A stretch of DNA of 64,000 nucleotides from Chryseobacterium indologenes (GCF_002025665.1 NZ_CP018786.1:1302001-1366000), one strand, 5' to 3'; positions 54,218 to 63,453 are shown, numbered from the stretch's first letter. The notes: generated by a model from the sequence alone, not told the origin. A program made the numbers and translations.

Positions 54218-54669
54218 TAGAGATTCATTTCCAAAACAAACCTATTTCAGCTTCCATAAAGCATAATGCATTTTACAAACTTATCATTCTAATGGCGATT
54301 CTTAATTATTGTGCCAGAGGAAAGAAAGCATCTTTGTTATTAATTCATTTGGTTTTCTGGGCTTTAAGAAATTCGGATAATTATAAAATATTATACGATT
54401 TCTCTAAAAATTGTAGAGAAACCTTAATTCCTTGGGCCTTTGAAACAGGAATAGATCAAGTACTATCATTAGGATATATTTATGGTTTTCTTGAGAAAGA
54501 AATTGTTACTGATACTTTGGAAATCAAACTTAATGCTGAAGGACAAAGTTTACTAACCAATATAATGAAAGAAAAACTTTTTGAAGAAGATATAAACAGG
54601 ATAAAAGAAATTGGACAGCTTCAAAAAGGAAAAACAAATAAAGCAAATAGTAATTGGACACTAATATAG
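54214..54669 (+). CDS. ABC-three-component middle component
   Basis: A 151-residue helical protein that bridges effector and ATPase in such systems. It overlaps the protease gene by 4 bp and is followed after 3 bp by the ATPase gene. HNAFYKLIILMAILNYCARG and GYIYGFLEKEIVTDTLEIKL are typical winged-helix-like segments of these small proteins. The assignment relies on size, gene order and the neighbours rather than a diagnostic motif. Confidence 0.75.
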   Translation: MIEIHFQNKPISASIKHNAFYKLIILMAILNYCARGKKASLLLIHLVFWALRNSDNYKILYDFSKNCRETLIPWAFETGIDQVLSLGYIYGFLEKEIVTDTLEIKLNAEGQSLLTNIMKEKLFEEDINRIKEIGQLQKGKTNKANSNWTLI

Positions 54670-54672
54670 ATT

Positions 54673-56754
54673 ATGTTTAATATTTCCAGATTAAGAGTAG
54701 AAATACTTACCAATAAAAGTGAATCCATAGAAGATTTATTTGGATTTGATTTTAACTTCCGAAAAGGTCTTAATATTATCGCTGGTCATAACTCCAGAGG
54801 AAAAACCACAATCAATTCTTGTATTTATTACGCAATAGGATTAGAAGAATTATTAGGAGGGCATAATGAAAAAGCCTTGGATAAAGCACTGAAAGACAAT
54901 TTCACTATACAGGAAGAAGATTATAAAGTCAGACATTCGAAAGTATTTTTGGAAATCAAAAATTCTCAACAACAAACAGTCACTTTACTTAGGTATATAA
55001 TTCCTGAATCAGACGGTAAAAAAACATCTAACATTGAAATTTATAATGGGAGTTTAGAAAATATAAAAGAATTAGAGGAATCAATCCTTTTCATAAACGG
55101 TAGGGGTAATAATGAAGACGAAAATAGTTTTTATCCGTGGTTCGCATCTTTTATCGGAATTGAAATTCCTCTGGTTAGTAATTCATCTAAAACAAGTAAT
55201 TATAGCCCTCTTTATCTGCAAACCATATTTTCTGCACTTTTTGTAGAACAGACCAAAGGCTGGGCAGATTTTCTCTCTACAATCCCCTATTTTGGCATAC
55301 CTGATAATAAGCAAAAAGTTATAGAATTTCTTTTAGGACTTAATGAATTAGGGTTAGCTACTAAAAAAGATATACTTAATAAAGAGAAAAATGAGTTAAC
55401 TAATAATTGGCAAAAGAATTTAAGATCACTAACTCTTGTAGAAAAACAATATAATGGAACTTTACGAGGTATTCCTGAAGAAATTACTACTGATAAAGGT
55501 AAGATCGAAAAGATACAGTTATTCTTTACTGTGTCTGAAGAAGAAAGTCAAACATTAGAAGAAAAATTAACTGCAAAGGAAAAAGAGCTGGCAGATCAAG
55601 ATCAGAATGTTATCCCTACTATACAGGAAGCACGTGAAGAAACGATAGAAGAATACAATAAAAACAAAGATGAATATGATAAACTTCGCAGTAATGTGAG
55701 GGAATTCGAGAAACGTTTAGGTTTAGAAAAACTACAATTAGAAAATTTAAAAAAGCAAGAATATTCTGTTGAAAATGAGATTAAAGAGCATTTAAATTTA
55801 AAAAAAGTTTTTGATGAAAATATAATTAATAAAGGAGAGAATCATTGTCCTACATGCAGCCAGGAAGTTTCTTCAGATCTATTATCAACTAAAGATTTTA
55901 AAATACCAATTCTTTCTGTTGAACAAAATATTGCTTTTTTAAGAAGTCAAAGAGAATTAATTAAAGTTTCCACTCATTCTTTAAAGAAGACCACAGAAGA
56001 AAAAAACGTCATCCTTACTTATTATAAAAATATTTTGCGAAAAAGAGAAGTAATGATCAAATCTCTTTCAAGGGATTTGATCGCAGATGATAGAGCTTTT
56101 TCAGAAGCGACAGTTTTAAAAAGATTGCAAATAGAAAATGAGATAGAAAGTCTTAATTTTATTAAAACTTCTTTAAAGGAGGTAAAAGAAAGTTTGATAG
56201 AATTAGCCAACAAACTCAACAATATTTTAAATGAAATAGATAAATTAAAAAATTATGAAACTGAAGATGAAAAAATTTTAGTTAGTTTTCAGAAATTTTA
56301 TCAAGATTTATTAAAAGATTTTAAATATGACAGTAATCAAATATGGCAAATAACAATAAACAGGTCAAGTCCATTCAAATATTTTCCAACTTACAGGCCT
56401 TTTAAAGATGCTTTACCTCAATCAATTCGTACAAACTCCTCTGCTTCAGATTTCATTAGAAATCTTTGGGCATATACATTGGCATTGGCTGGTGGAGTTA
56501 ATCATCCAGGAATTGTAATTTTTGATGAACCGGGACAACACAGAACAAATATGCAGAGTATAAAGGCTTTATTTTTACAATCTTCATTATTTACAAATCA
56601 TCAAGTAATAATATTTACTTCAGTGGATAAACAAATTAATGAAAATGAGAAATTAGAATTAGATGATTTAGTCTCCGATTTAGAAGAGGGAACTTATCAT
56701 TTAATAAGTTTAGATGAGGATAATAAAGTTATTGGAAAACTTGCAAATTCTTAG
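54673..56754 (+). CDS. SMC/Rad50-like ATPase of ABC-three-component cluster
   Basis: A 693-residue ABC ATPase. Walker A is GHNSRGKTT at residues 38-46; a long coiled coil (about 290-540) is interrupted by a zinc-hook-like CPTC at 392-395; Walker B is GIVIFDEPGQH at 613-623, with ASDFIRNLWAYTLALAGG just before as the signature region. This matches the ATPase of ABC-three-component defence systems, which are proposed to sense invading DNA and activate the effectors. It ends the operon; a hairpin with a trinucleotide repeat follows. Confidence 0.88.
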   Translation: MFNISRLRVEILTNKSESIEDLFGFDFNFRKGLNIIAGHNSRGKTTINSCIYYAIGLEELLGGHNEKALDKALKDNFTIQEEDYKVRHSKVFLEIKNSQQQTVTLLRYIIPESDGKKTSNIEIYNGSLENIKELEESILFINGRGNNEDENSFYPWFASFIGIEIPLVSNSSKTSNYSPLYLQTIFSALFVEQTKGWADFLSTIPYFGIPDNKQKVIEFLLGLNELGLATKKDILNKEKNELTNNWQKNLRSLTLVEKQYNGTLRGIPEEITTDKGKIEKIQLFFTVSEEESQTLEEKLTAKEKELADQDQNVIPTIQEAREETIEEYNKNKDEYDKLRSNVREFEKRLGLEKLQLENLKKQEYSVENEIKEHLNLKKVFDENIINKGENHCPTCSQEVSSDLLSTKDFKIPILSVEQNIAFLRSQRELIKVSTHSLKKTTEEKNVILTYYKNILRKREVMIKSLSRDLIADDRAFSEATVLKRLQIENEIESLNFIKTSLKEVKESLIELANKLNNILNEIDKLKNYETEDEKILVSFQKFYQDLLKDFKYDSNQIWQITINRSSPFKYFPTYRPFKDALPQSIRTNSSASDFIRNLWAYTLALAGGVNHPGIVIFDEPGQHRTNMQSIKALFLQSSLFTNHQVIIFTSVDKQINENEKLELDDLVSDLEEGTYHLISLDEDNKVIGKLANS

Positions 56755-56802
56755 ATATTGCTAGTCTATTGAATACTTTTTTAAATGGCATATATAAACC
56801 AT

Positions 56803-56873
<71 letters not shown>

Positions 56874-57031
56874 TTACTACATTGACCGTTATTTTCATTA
56901 ATCTATTTTTTAAATCAATAAAGGGATGTAGGATAGATATTCGAGACTATTAAAATATAACTCTAATTATGATGGGTTGTAACATTAGGTTATATAAAAG
57001 CATTATTTGGTAATACAGGAAAAAAATTAAA

Positions 57032-58666
57032 TTACCAATCTCTTGAATCATCAAACAAATAAAATAAATCGTCATCATCTTCATTATCATCTTCATCAGA
57101 CTCCGAATCATAGCCATATTTTGAGCTACTAATGGCTTCTTTTTCACTCTGTGATATAGAAAGCATATGCTTTTTAAAGTTTATTAATTTGACTTTATTG
57201 TTAACTAAGGCTTCAAACTCTGCCGCATACGATCCTGAAAATTTAGCCTTTGAATATCCCGATGAACGAGCTACCAAATGATGAAGCCATTTCTCATCAT
57301 CAGTGGAAAGGCGATCTCCTAATTTTAGAAAAGATTTTACTTCACAATATCCAGCTTGATGTCCAGCGATTAATATTGATTTTATATGTGAATTTTCATT
57401 TGTAGCAAGTTTTCTGATTAAATTTTCGGATATTGAAATATTACAGACGAATGCAAGCCATATTAACCAAAGCATTTCGTGATGATGATTTGCACCAATT
57501 GCGCTATCTAAAACCAGTTCGATAATACTTTTCCAATTTTTTCTATCTATAGTTTTATTGATCGCAACTCTTTTTGCAATCAATAGACATAAGTAATCAA
57601 GACAATGTGGAAAATGAAACAAAATTCTTTGAAGCTTTTGTTCTACATCCACCCAAGAATTATCCAAGTAACATTTTTCCTTATCAAGTCTTCTTAATGT
57701 CATCTTCATAGGGCTCTCAGATCCTAATGCTTGGCTCAAATCGAAAGCTTTATCTAAGATGTAATTGAATCTATTCTCGTGCAAGTAACCATCTGGAATG
57801 ATAATTTGTCGTAATTCTTGAGCCCATACATCGTCTGTAGGATGAAGCCCCGAAAGTAGTTTCGTTTTATTGTCATTAATTTGTAGTTCAAAATTTTGTA
57901 AAACATCCCTTAGGTGTGAAAGAACAATAGAGCTTTCCAACTGAGATCGAACTCCTAGGTAAAAGTCATCAACATGTCTAACGCCACCGACTATAGAATT
58001 GCCAGCTTTTTCTTGAAGAGATTTATCAATTTCGCAAGCAATAAACTCAGCAAGAACTCTAAACGCATCAGGTCCTACCACCACACCTCTTGTCTGCCCC
58101 TGTTGACATTGTTGTATATAATAATCAAGTTGATTAAAATATACTAGTTTAGATTCTTTTGATGTATCGCTTTTGGATGATTTAATACCATGAGCAACCC
58201 AAGATAAACTGTGAGTATAAATACTAGGAAAAAACTGTGCAATATCTGTCTTTACGATATATGGTGCAAATTTAATTTTTGCAGACATTTTTGGATAAAT
58301 TTCACTTAAGGATGGTATAAGCAATGCTCTGTCATCAGACTCTCCACCTAAACTATATGGACTTAAACTAAAACTTGACTGATCAAGTTTATCAACAAAA
58401 AGATTCCAGTGCTTGCCAATGAACTGACAGATATAAAAGTAAGGAACAGGATTAACAGAAGCATAATAACGCCTGTTTCCGTCGTGCTTAGTTCCGCTGT
58501 ATCTAATGTACGCTGACGATCTTCTATGATAGCGTTTTGTGTCAATCGATTTTACCATTCCTTTAAAACTTCGCGCCAAATTTGTACTATCAAAACAAGG
58601 TGGCAATACTTCGGGAAAGAAACCTTTCCGTAATAAAGCATCACGAACATTAATGGCTTTGCTCAT
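57032..58666 (-). CDS. Defence-type reverse transcriptase with HVDD active site
   Basis: A 544-residue group-unknown (UG/DRT-like) reverse transcriptase. Motif A is VKTDIAQFFPSIY with Asp141, motif B is QTRGVVVGPDAFRVLAE at 191-207, and the polymerase site is RHVDDFYLG at 230-238, so HVDD replaces the usual YADD. INDNKTKL (263-270) is the motif after it. Residues 290-500 are a helical C-terminal domain without a known name. The tail is strongly acidic (DSESDEDDNEDDDDLF). No maturase or endonuclease domain is present, so it is neither a group II intron protein nor an obvious retron. Proteins like this protect against phages in some bacteria. The precise DRT class cannot be set without an alignment. 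Confidence 0.85.
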   Translation of the reverse strand: MSKAINVRDALLRKGFFPEVLPPCFDSTNLARSFKGMVKSIDTKRYHRRSSAYIRYSGTKHDGNRRYYASVNPVPYFYICQFIGKHWNLFVDKLDQSSFSLSPYSLGGESDDRALLIPSLSEIYPKMSAKIKFAPYIVKTDIAQFFPSIYTHSLSWVAHGIKSSKSDTSKESKLVYFNQLDYYIQQCQQGQTRGVVVGPDAFRVLAEFIACEIDKSLQEKAGNSIVGGVRHVDDFYLGVRSQLESSIVLSHLRDVLQNFELQINDNKTKLLSGLHPTDDVWAQELRQIIIPDGYLHENRFNYILDKAFDLSQALGSESPMKMTLRRLDKEKCYLDNSWVDVEQKLQRILFHFPHCLDYLCLLIAKRVAINKTIDRKNWKSIIELVLDSAIGANHHHEMLWLIWLAFVCNISISENLIRKLATNENSHIKSILIAGHQAGYCEVKSFLKLGDRLSTDDEKWLHHLVARSSGYSKAKFSGSYAAEFEALVNNKVKLINFKKHMLSISQSEKEAISSSKYGYDSESDEDDNEDDDDLFYLFDDSRDW

Positions 58667-58689
58667 TTAATTTTTGGAATTTTTAAATT

Positions 58690-58821
58690 TCAATTAAGTT
58701 TCAAATGAAGTTCATAAATATTAAATTTACTTTCCGGAAAACTGTCTTCTATAACTTTTTCTCTAACAAAAGTTTTAACCAATTTACTACATAAATTTAA
58801 AATTATAGCTTTTTTATCCAA
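58690..58821 (-). CDS. Possible 43-residue protein directly upstream of the reverse transcriptase
   Basis: A minus-strand frame with a TTG start at 58819-58821 encodes LDKKAIILNLCSKLVKTFVR followed by EKVIEDSFPESKFNIYELHL. It ends 23 bp before the reverse transcriptase ATG. It reads like protein, but it is short and could be a relic or chance in AT-rich DNA; it may also be part of an RNA leader. Confidence 0.3.
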   Translation of the reverse strand: MDKKAIILNLCSKLVKTFVREKVIEDSFPESKFNIYELHLKLN

Positions 58822-58904
58822 CGAATATTTTCATTTATTAAAAAAATTCTTGGAAATTATAAAATTTTTTATGGATCTTCATTAAGAAATCTATTTGTAA
58901 TATA

Positions 58905-58975
58905 AAATACGAGCTGAAAAATCTTTGGCTCGAGGTCTGTTAGTATAATAGTACGACCAAGGCGATTAAATTAAT
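58905..58975 (-). ncRNA. Candidate structured RNA upstream of the reverse transcriptase
   Basis: A GC-richer block in very AT-rich DNA with CGAGC/GCTCG (58910-58914, 58928-58932) and GGTC/GACC (58934-58937, 58955-58958) stems. On the minus strand a TACTTTTG -7 box (59011-59018) would start a transcript just before it. Strand and function are inferred. Confidence 0.4.
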
Positions 58976-58981
58976 GAAGGT

Positions 58982-59224
58982 TTAATTTGTAATTGTATGT
59001 GAATTTTTCACAAAAGTATCATTGTTATTCGAATGTTGATTACTTAGCCATAAATGTAAAATTCCAATTATAATAAAAGCGTAAGAAATCAATTTCAAAA
59101 TTATTTCTAAGAATTTTATAAACAGATTTTTCAAAACTCGAAAATCTTTTAATACCTGACTTATTTCTTCGATAAATTTCTGTGGTAGATTCAATATTTT
59201 AATATGACTTCTCGAGTAAGGCAA
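58982..59224 (-). CDS. Possible small membrane protein
   Basis: An 80-residue frame with one hydrophobic segment (IILKLISYAFIIIGILHLWL) after a helical start (LPQKFIEEISQVLKDFRVLK). It resembles no family I know. Its 3' part overlaps the likely promoter of the reverse transcriptase unit at 59011, which argues against it. It could be a toxin-like small protein, or spurious. Confidence 0.35.
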   Translation of the reverse strand: MPYSRSHIKILNLPQKFIEEISQVLKDFRVLKNLFIKFLEIILKLISYAFIIIGILHLWLSNQHSNNNDTFVKNSHTITN

Positions 59225-59319
59225 CTATTTCCATTATTAAAAGCATATTCATATTAGAGTGATTTTTGTTTGGACATATTAACATCTTAAAAATAATTAT
59301 ATTTAAGAAAACCACAAAT

Positions 59320-59493
59320 ATGAAAGCATTAAAAATCTACAGCATAGTACAAACATTGGTGATCTTAGGACTTCATTTAACTAAAAAAAGAATTTAAAGA
59401 AACGGAAGAAGTTCTAAAAGAATATTCTGATTGTTATTATGAAGAAATTAGTAATAAAAAAAGAATCCTACCTTCTTTAGATAGGATTTTTTA
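59320..59493 (+). pseudogene. Small frameshifted gene
   Basis: MKALKIYSIVQTLVILGLHL at 59320, then a stop; the next frame continues KKEFKETEEVLKEYSDCYYE and EISNKKRILPSLDRIF. A single +1 shift near 59385 would join them into a protein of about 57 residues with a hydrophobic N-terminus. The family is unknown. Confidence 0.4.
59464..59490. terminator. Terminator between convergent small genes
   Basis: AATCCTA CCTTCTTTAGA TAGGATT followed by TTTT. It abuts the stop codon of the XRE gene and can serve both strands. Confidence 0.7.
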
Positions 59494-59772
59494 TTCGTCA
59501 ATCTTATATTTCTTAATATCAAAATCAAAGTCAAAAAGTTCTTTGGGATTAATACCAAAAGCTGATGACATTTTCAACATCGTTTCTATAGTTGGATTGC
59601 CCTTACCATTTTCAAATTTATTGTAATTGCTTGAATCAAAATTTGAATTCTGCGCAACCTCATCCATTGAGTTATATTTTGTAGCTCGAATCTTCTTCAA
59701 ATTTTCTGAAAACTCAAGCATAAATAATCTTAAGACTTCTTTGCTATCCATAAATAATGTATTTATGAGCAA
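59491..59772 (-). CDS. XRE-family HTH regulator
   Basis: A small regulator (93 residues from 59772, or 85 from the ATG at 59748). The HTH spans FSENLKKIRATKYNSMDEVA, QNSNFDSSNYNKFENGKGNP and TIETMLKMSSAFGINPKELF, a typical single-domain XRE fold of about 70 residues. No sensor domain. It is the last gene of the accessory island. A perfect inverted repeat, AAGTTACA-N5-TGTAACTT at 59847-59867, lies in front of it and may be its operator. The repeat also overlaps a plus-strand promoter box that could drive the SusC leader. Confidence 0.85.
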   Translation of the reverse strand: MLINTLFMDSKEVLRLFMLEFSENLKKIRATKYNSMDEVAQNSNFDSSNYNKFENGKGNPTIETMLKMSSAFGINPKELFDFDFDIKKYKIDE

Positions 59773-59832
59773 TTTTGGATTTTTGATTTAAAAATTCATG
59801 GTAATATATCACCATATTATAAATAAAATTAC

Positions 59833-59867
59833 TATATTTGTAAAATAAGTTACAATAAATGTAACTT
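59833..59867 (+). promoter_or_regulatory. Promoter box and perfect inverted repeat
   Basis: TATATTTG at 59833-59840 fits the TAnnTTTG -7 box on the plus strand. Immediately after it comes AAGTTACA ATAAA TGTAACTT, an 8-bp perfect inverted repeat at the expected start site, where a repressor could block transcription of the SusC leader. Confidence 0.6.
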
Positions 59868-59919
59868 TGCGATACTTCAAAGAATAATAGAAGCTATTGC
59901 TTAGAATCTCGCTTAGAAA

Positions 59920-60003
59920 ACTGGTAATTTACGGAACGAGAGGATAAGTATTAAGCTCACGACCTAGGCGTGGGCTCTCTTATCTGTTCCAAGGTATACC
60001 AGT
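59920..60003 (+). ncRNA. Long structured RNA element in the SusC leader
   Basis: Nested stems: ACTGGTA/TACCAGT (59920-59926, 59997-60003), GGAAC/GTTCC (59933-59937, 59986-59990), GATAAG/CTTATC (59943-59948, 59979-59984) and AGCTCACG/CGTGGGCT (59954-59961, 59969-59976, one G-T pair). All pair in a single continuous hairpin. I cannot name it. It could be a small RNA or a leader control element. Confidence 0.55.
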
Positions 60004-60404
60004 ACCCCTAAGCTGATAATGTTGAGTCCCATGCCGTTTTTTTTAATGCAGTTCGCTTTATATCTACATTACAATCTAAGCCCGCTTCCTAAACATAGTA
60101 TCAGACTACACGATACAATAGGAATGTACAACCTATTGCGGCTTTAAAAGCTTACACGGGAACACAGATTTCATTCATATTAAATTCTTTCCGGTGCCTT
60201 GCGGTCACTGATTGCAGAACCTCACCAGTCCTTTTTCATACCAAAGGGCATCAGGAAAGTCTTTATCTAAAAAATGAATCAAAAAAACTACTCAACTTAA
60301 AATCAGAAGAAAGAAAAAAGCCCCTTCCCATAGAGTTTGCAGACCAACGGGAAAGAGCGTAGTTCAGTAATTAATCTTTAAAAATTAAAAACCTTTACAA
60401 ATCT
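60004..60404 (+). other. Rest of the SusC leader, no gene seen
   Basis: About 400 bp, GC-richer than other intergenic DNA here. Contains the hairpin CAATAGG/CCTATTG (60116-60138) and a CTTCCC/GGGAAAG pair near 60325-60360. No supported frame. Confidence 0.45.
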
Positions 60405-63398
60405 ATGAAAAATTCCTATTACCATATAGGAGGCATTTTCTTTGGGCTCATGTTGACCACTGTAAGCATTCATACGAAAGCCCAGACACGCACCATTTCC
60501 GGTACAGTAACCTCATCTGGTAAACCTCTCTCAGGAGTTGTAATATCCCAAGAGGGTAGTGATCAGGTAACCATGACCGGCAACAACGGAACCTATACTT
60601 TGCAGGTTTCAGCAGAAAATCCCATCCTATTGTTCAGACACCCTGATTATGCTGAAGAACGAATCACAGCCACCAATCAGACCGTCGTTAATATCAGCTT
60701 AGAACAAAAAGTAAAGGGAATCGAAGAAGTTATTCTCAACGCTGGCTACTACAAGGTTAAAGACAGAGAAAGAACCGGTAGTATCGCCAAAGTTTCAGCA
60801 AAAGATATAGAAAATCAGCCTGTCACCAACGTACTGTCAGCAGCACAGGGAAGAATGGCAGGAGTCAGTATCGCCCAGAATTCAGGAACTCCCGGAGGTG
60901 GATTTGATATTCAGATCAGAGGCAGAAACAGCCTTAGGACCCGAAGTAATTCTGTCATTGATGGCAATCAGCCGCTCTATATTATTGATGGTGTTCCGGT
61001 AGGTACAGGAATGAGTTCCTCCTATGCCGGAAGTATCCTTCCCAATGCAGACATTAATCCGTTAAACAGCATCAATCCTAACGATATTGAAAGTTTCGAG
61101 ATCCTCAAAGATGCTGATGCTACTGCCATCTATGGTTCAAGAGGTGCTAATGGAGTAGTGCTGGTGACCACCAAAAAAGGAAAAAAAGGAAATTTAAAAC
61201 TGACCCTGAACTCTTCCTATGGTCTGAGCCATGCCATTTCAAACCTTAAAATGATGAATACTGCTCAGTATCTTGACATGAGAAAGCAGGCATTTGCCAA
61301 TAGCAATATCTCTGTCTATCCTGCTAACGCCTACGACATCAACGGAACATGGGATTCCAACCGTTATACCGATTGGAGAAAGGAACTGATTGGTCATTAT
61401 GCCGCTTTGTCTAATACCCAGCTTTCACTTAGTGGGGGAAGTGAAAATACTAATTTCCTGCTCAGTCTTGGTCATAATGAACAAACCACGGTATTTGGCA
61501 GGGATTTCAGGTACAGAACCAATACCATTTCAGGAAATATCAGCCACAGGTCTGCTGATCGAAAATTCAGTTTTAACTCATCCAATATTTTTACAGCAAC
61601 AGACAATAACCTGATTACCTCTGATGCGACAAGACAGTCGTATATTCTGGCTCCCAATGCACCCGCTCTTTATGATGCGGAAGGTAACCTTAACTGGGAA
61701 AACAATACGTTTACGAATCCCGCAGCGGCTTTTGAGAACTCCTATTCCAATAACAATCTGCAATTCCTCAGCAACATCAGTATGGAGTATGAAGCTTTTG
61801 ACAACTTTAAGCTCAAACTCAATGGAGGTTTAACCTATCAGACTTTTGACGAATGGTCACTTCGTCCGAGTACGGCGTATAGCCCTTCTGCTGGGGCAAC
61901 ACCTCTCAATTCCATGTCTTCAAAATCCAACCAGTACAGACTGTCTATGGTGATAGAACCCCAGATAAGCTGGATGTACAGAGCAGGTAAACATAAATTT
62001 GATATCCTGGTGGGAGGTACTTATCAGAGAGATGTTTCAGACCGAGGTGAAATTCAGGGGTCAGGTTTTGAGAGTAATGCCTTTATCTATAATATAGGTG
62101 CTGCAATCAATAAAGTCGTCCTTGACCAGATCAGTACTGAATACCGATACGGTGCTTTTTTCGGCAGAATCAACTATCAGTACGATAAAAAATATATTCT
62201 CAACATCACTGGAAGAAGAGACGGCAGCAGCCGATTTGGTCCCAATAATAAATACGCCATGTTTGGTGCTGTTGGGGCAGCATGGTTGTTTTCGGAAGAA
62301 GATTTTATGAAGAACATCTCATGGCTCAGTTTTGGAAAGCTGAGAGGAAGTTATGGTTCATCGGGAAGTGATAATATCGGGGATTACCAGTACCTTGATA
62401 CCTTTGCCACGGCTAATCTCATCTATAACGGCAGTACCGGACTGGCTCCAACAAAACTCTACAATCCTGATTTCAGCTGGGAAAGAACCATCAAAACAGA
62501 AGCTGCTCTTGAACTGGGATTGTTCAACAACAGGCTTAACCTAAGTGCTGCCTATTACCGAAACCGCTCAGGAAATCAACTGGTAGGCTATCAGCTTTCC
62601 TCAGTAACGGGATTCAGCAGTGTACTTGCCAATCTGGATGCTGTTATTCAGAATACAGGATTTGAATTTGAGGCCAGCGGAGAAATTATCAATAAGGGAA
62701 ATTTTTCATGGAAAAGTTCTTTCAATATCACTATTCCACGAAACAAGCTGATTTCCTTTCCTGGACTTGAAGGTTCATCCTATGCTAATACTTATGTGAT
62801 CGGACAGCCTGTGAACATTGTTAAACTCTACCAGCTTCAGGGGGTAAATCCCACTACCTTGGTGTATGATTTTACCGATTTCAATGGCGACGGAAAGATC
62901 GCATCACCGGATGACAGACAGGTGATCAGAAATCTTGGACAGCAGTTTTACGGAGGACTAAGCAATGAATTACGCTACCGAAACTGGAACTTTTCATTTT
63001 TGTTGCAATTTGTAAAGCAGCAGAGCCGAAACTATAACTCAGCAATGTCTTCACCAGGTATTATGGCGAATCTCCCGGTGGAGGCATTGAATGTATGGTC
63101 GCCTTCAAATCCCAATGGCCTTTATATGCCGTACCGCTCTACGTCAAATTCTTCGCACAGCCTTTTTCAAAATAGTGATGCCAGTGTTTCTGACGCTTCA
63201 TTTATAAGGCTTAAGAATGTACAGCTTACCTATAATCTCTCTTTGGACTCAGGTCTTTTCAGGGAAGTAAAACTTTATTTTCAGGGGCAGAACCTCTGGA
63301 CGTGGACGAAGTTTTTTGGAATTGATCCCGAGATGACCTCTTTTGGATTCCTGCCTCCTTTGAAGACGTATTCATTGGGTATTCAACTTACGCTGTGA
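60405..63398 (+). CDS. SusC/RagA-family TonB-dependent outer membrane receptor
   Basis: A 997-residue outer membrane importer. It has an N-terminal signal peptide (GIFFGLMLTTVSIHTKAQ), a carboxypeptidase-D regulatory-like domain at about residues 28-105 (RTISGTVTSSGKPLSGVVIS, VVNISLEQK), and a plug domain with IEEVILNAGYYKVKDRERTG, MAGVSIAQNSGTPGGGFDIQ and SFEILKDADATAIYGSRGAN, the last being the SusC signature. A 22-strand-type barrel follows, ending in LPPLKTYSLGIQLTL. Such proteins move glycans, peptides or other nutrients together with a SusD lipoprotein, which follows 55 bp later. The substrate cannot be inferred. A long structured leader precedes it. Confidence 0.95.
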   Translation: MKNSYYHIGGIFFGLMLTTVSIHTKAQTRTISGTVTSSGKPLSGVVISQEGSDQVTMTGNNGTYTLQVSAENPILLFRHPDYAEERITATNQTVVNISLEQKVKGIEEVILNAGYYKVKDRERTGSIAKVSAKDIENQPVTNVLSAAQGRMAGVSIAQNSGTPGGGFDIQIRGRNSLRTRSNSVIDGNQPLYIIDGVPVGTGMSSSYAGSILPNADINPLNSINPNDIESFEILKDADATAIYGSRGANGVVLVTTKKGKKGNLKLTLNSSYGLSHAISNLKMMNTAQYLDMRKQAFANSNISVYPANAYDINGTWDSNRYTDWRKELIGHYAALSNTQLSLSGGSENTNFLLSLGHNEQTTVFGRDFRYRTNTISGNISHRSADRKFSFNSSNIFTATDNNLITSDATRQSYILAPNAPALYDAEGNLNWENNTFTNPAAAFENSYSNNNLQFLSNISMEYEAFDNFKLKLNGGLTYQTFDEWSLRPSTAYSPSAGATPLNSMSSKSNQYRLSMVIEPQISWMYRAGKHKFDILVGGTYQRDVSDRGEIQGSGFESNAFIYNIGAAINKVVLDQISTEYRYGAFFGRINYQYDKKYILNITGRRDGSSRFGPNNKYAMFGAVGAAWLFSEEDFMKNISWLSFGKLRGSYGSSGSDNIGDYQYLDTFATANLIYNGSTGLAPTKLYNPDFSWERTIKTEAALELGLFNNRLNLSAAYYRNRSGNQLVGYQLSSVTGFSSVLANLDAVIQNTGFEFEASGEIINKGNFSWKSSFNITIPRNKLISFPGLEGSSYANTYVIGQPVNIVKLYQLQGVNPTTLVYDFTDFNGDGKIASPDDRQVIRNLGQQFYGGLSNELRYRNWNFSFLLQFVKQQSRNYNSAMSSPGIMANLPVEALNVWSPSNPNGLYMPYRSTSNSSHSLFQNSDASVSDASFIRLKNVQLTYNLSLDSGLFREVKLYFQGQNLWTWTKFFGIDPEMTSFGFLPPLKTYSLGIQLTL

Positions 63399-63453
63399 TG
63401 AATGCTTAACGGCAACCAAAGACCGTCATATTATTTAACCCAATACAAAAACA

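Noticed and set aside
56950..57147. Minus-strand 65-codon Met-rich frame
   Set aside because: It is an alternative frame over the acidic tail of the reverse transcriptase gene.
57032..58666. Group II intron or retron
   Set aside because: The protein has no maturase or endonuclease domain, no intron RNA domain V-like hairpin was seen, and no msr/msd-type inverted repeats flank it.
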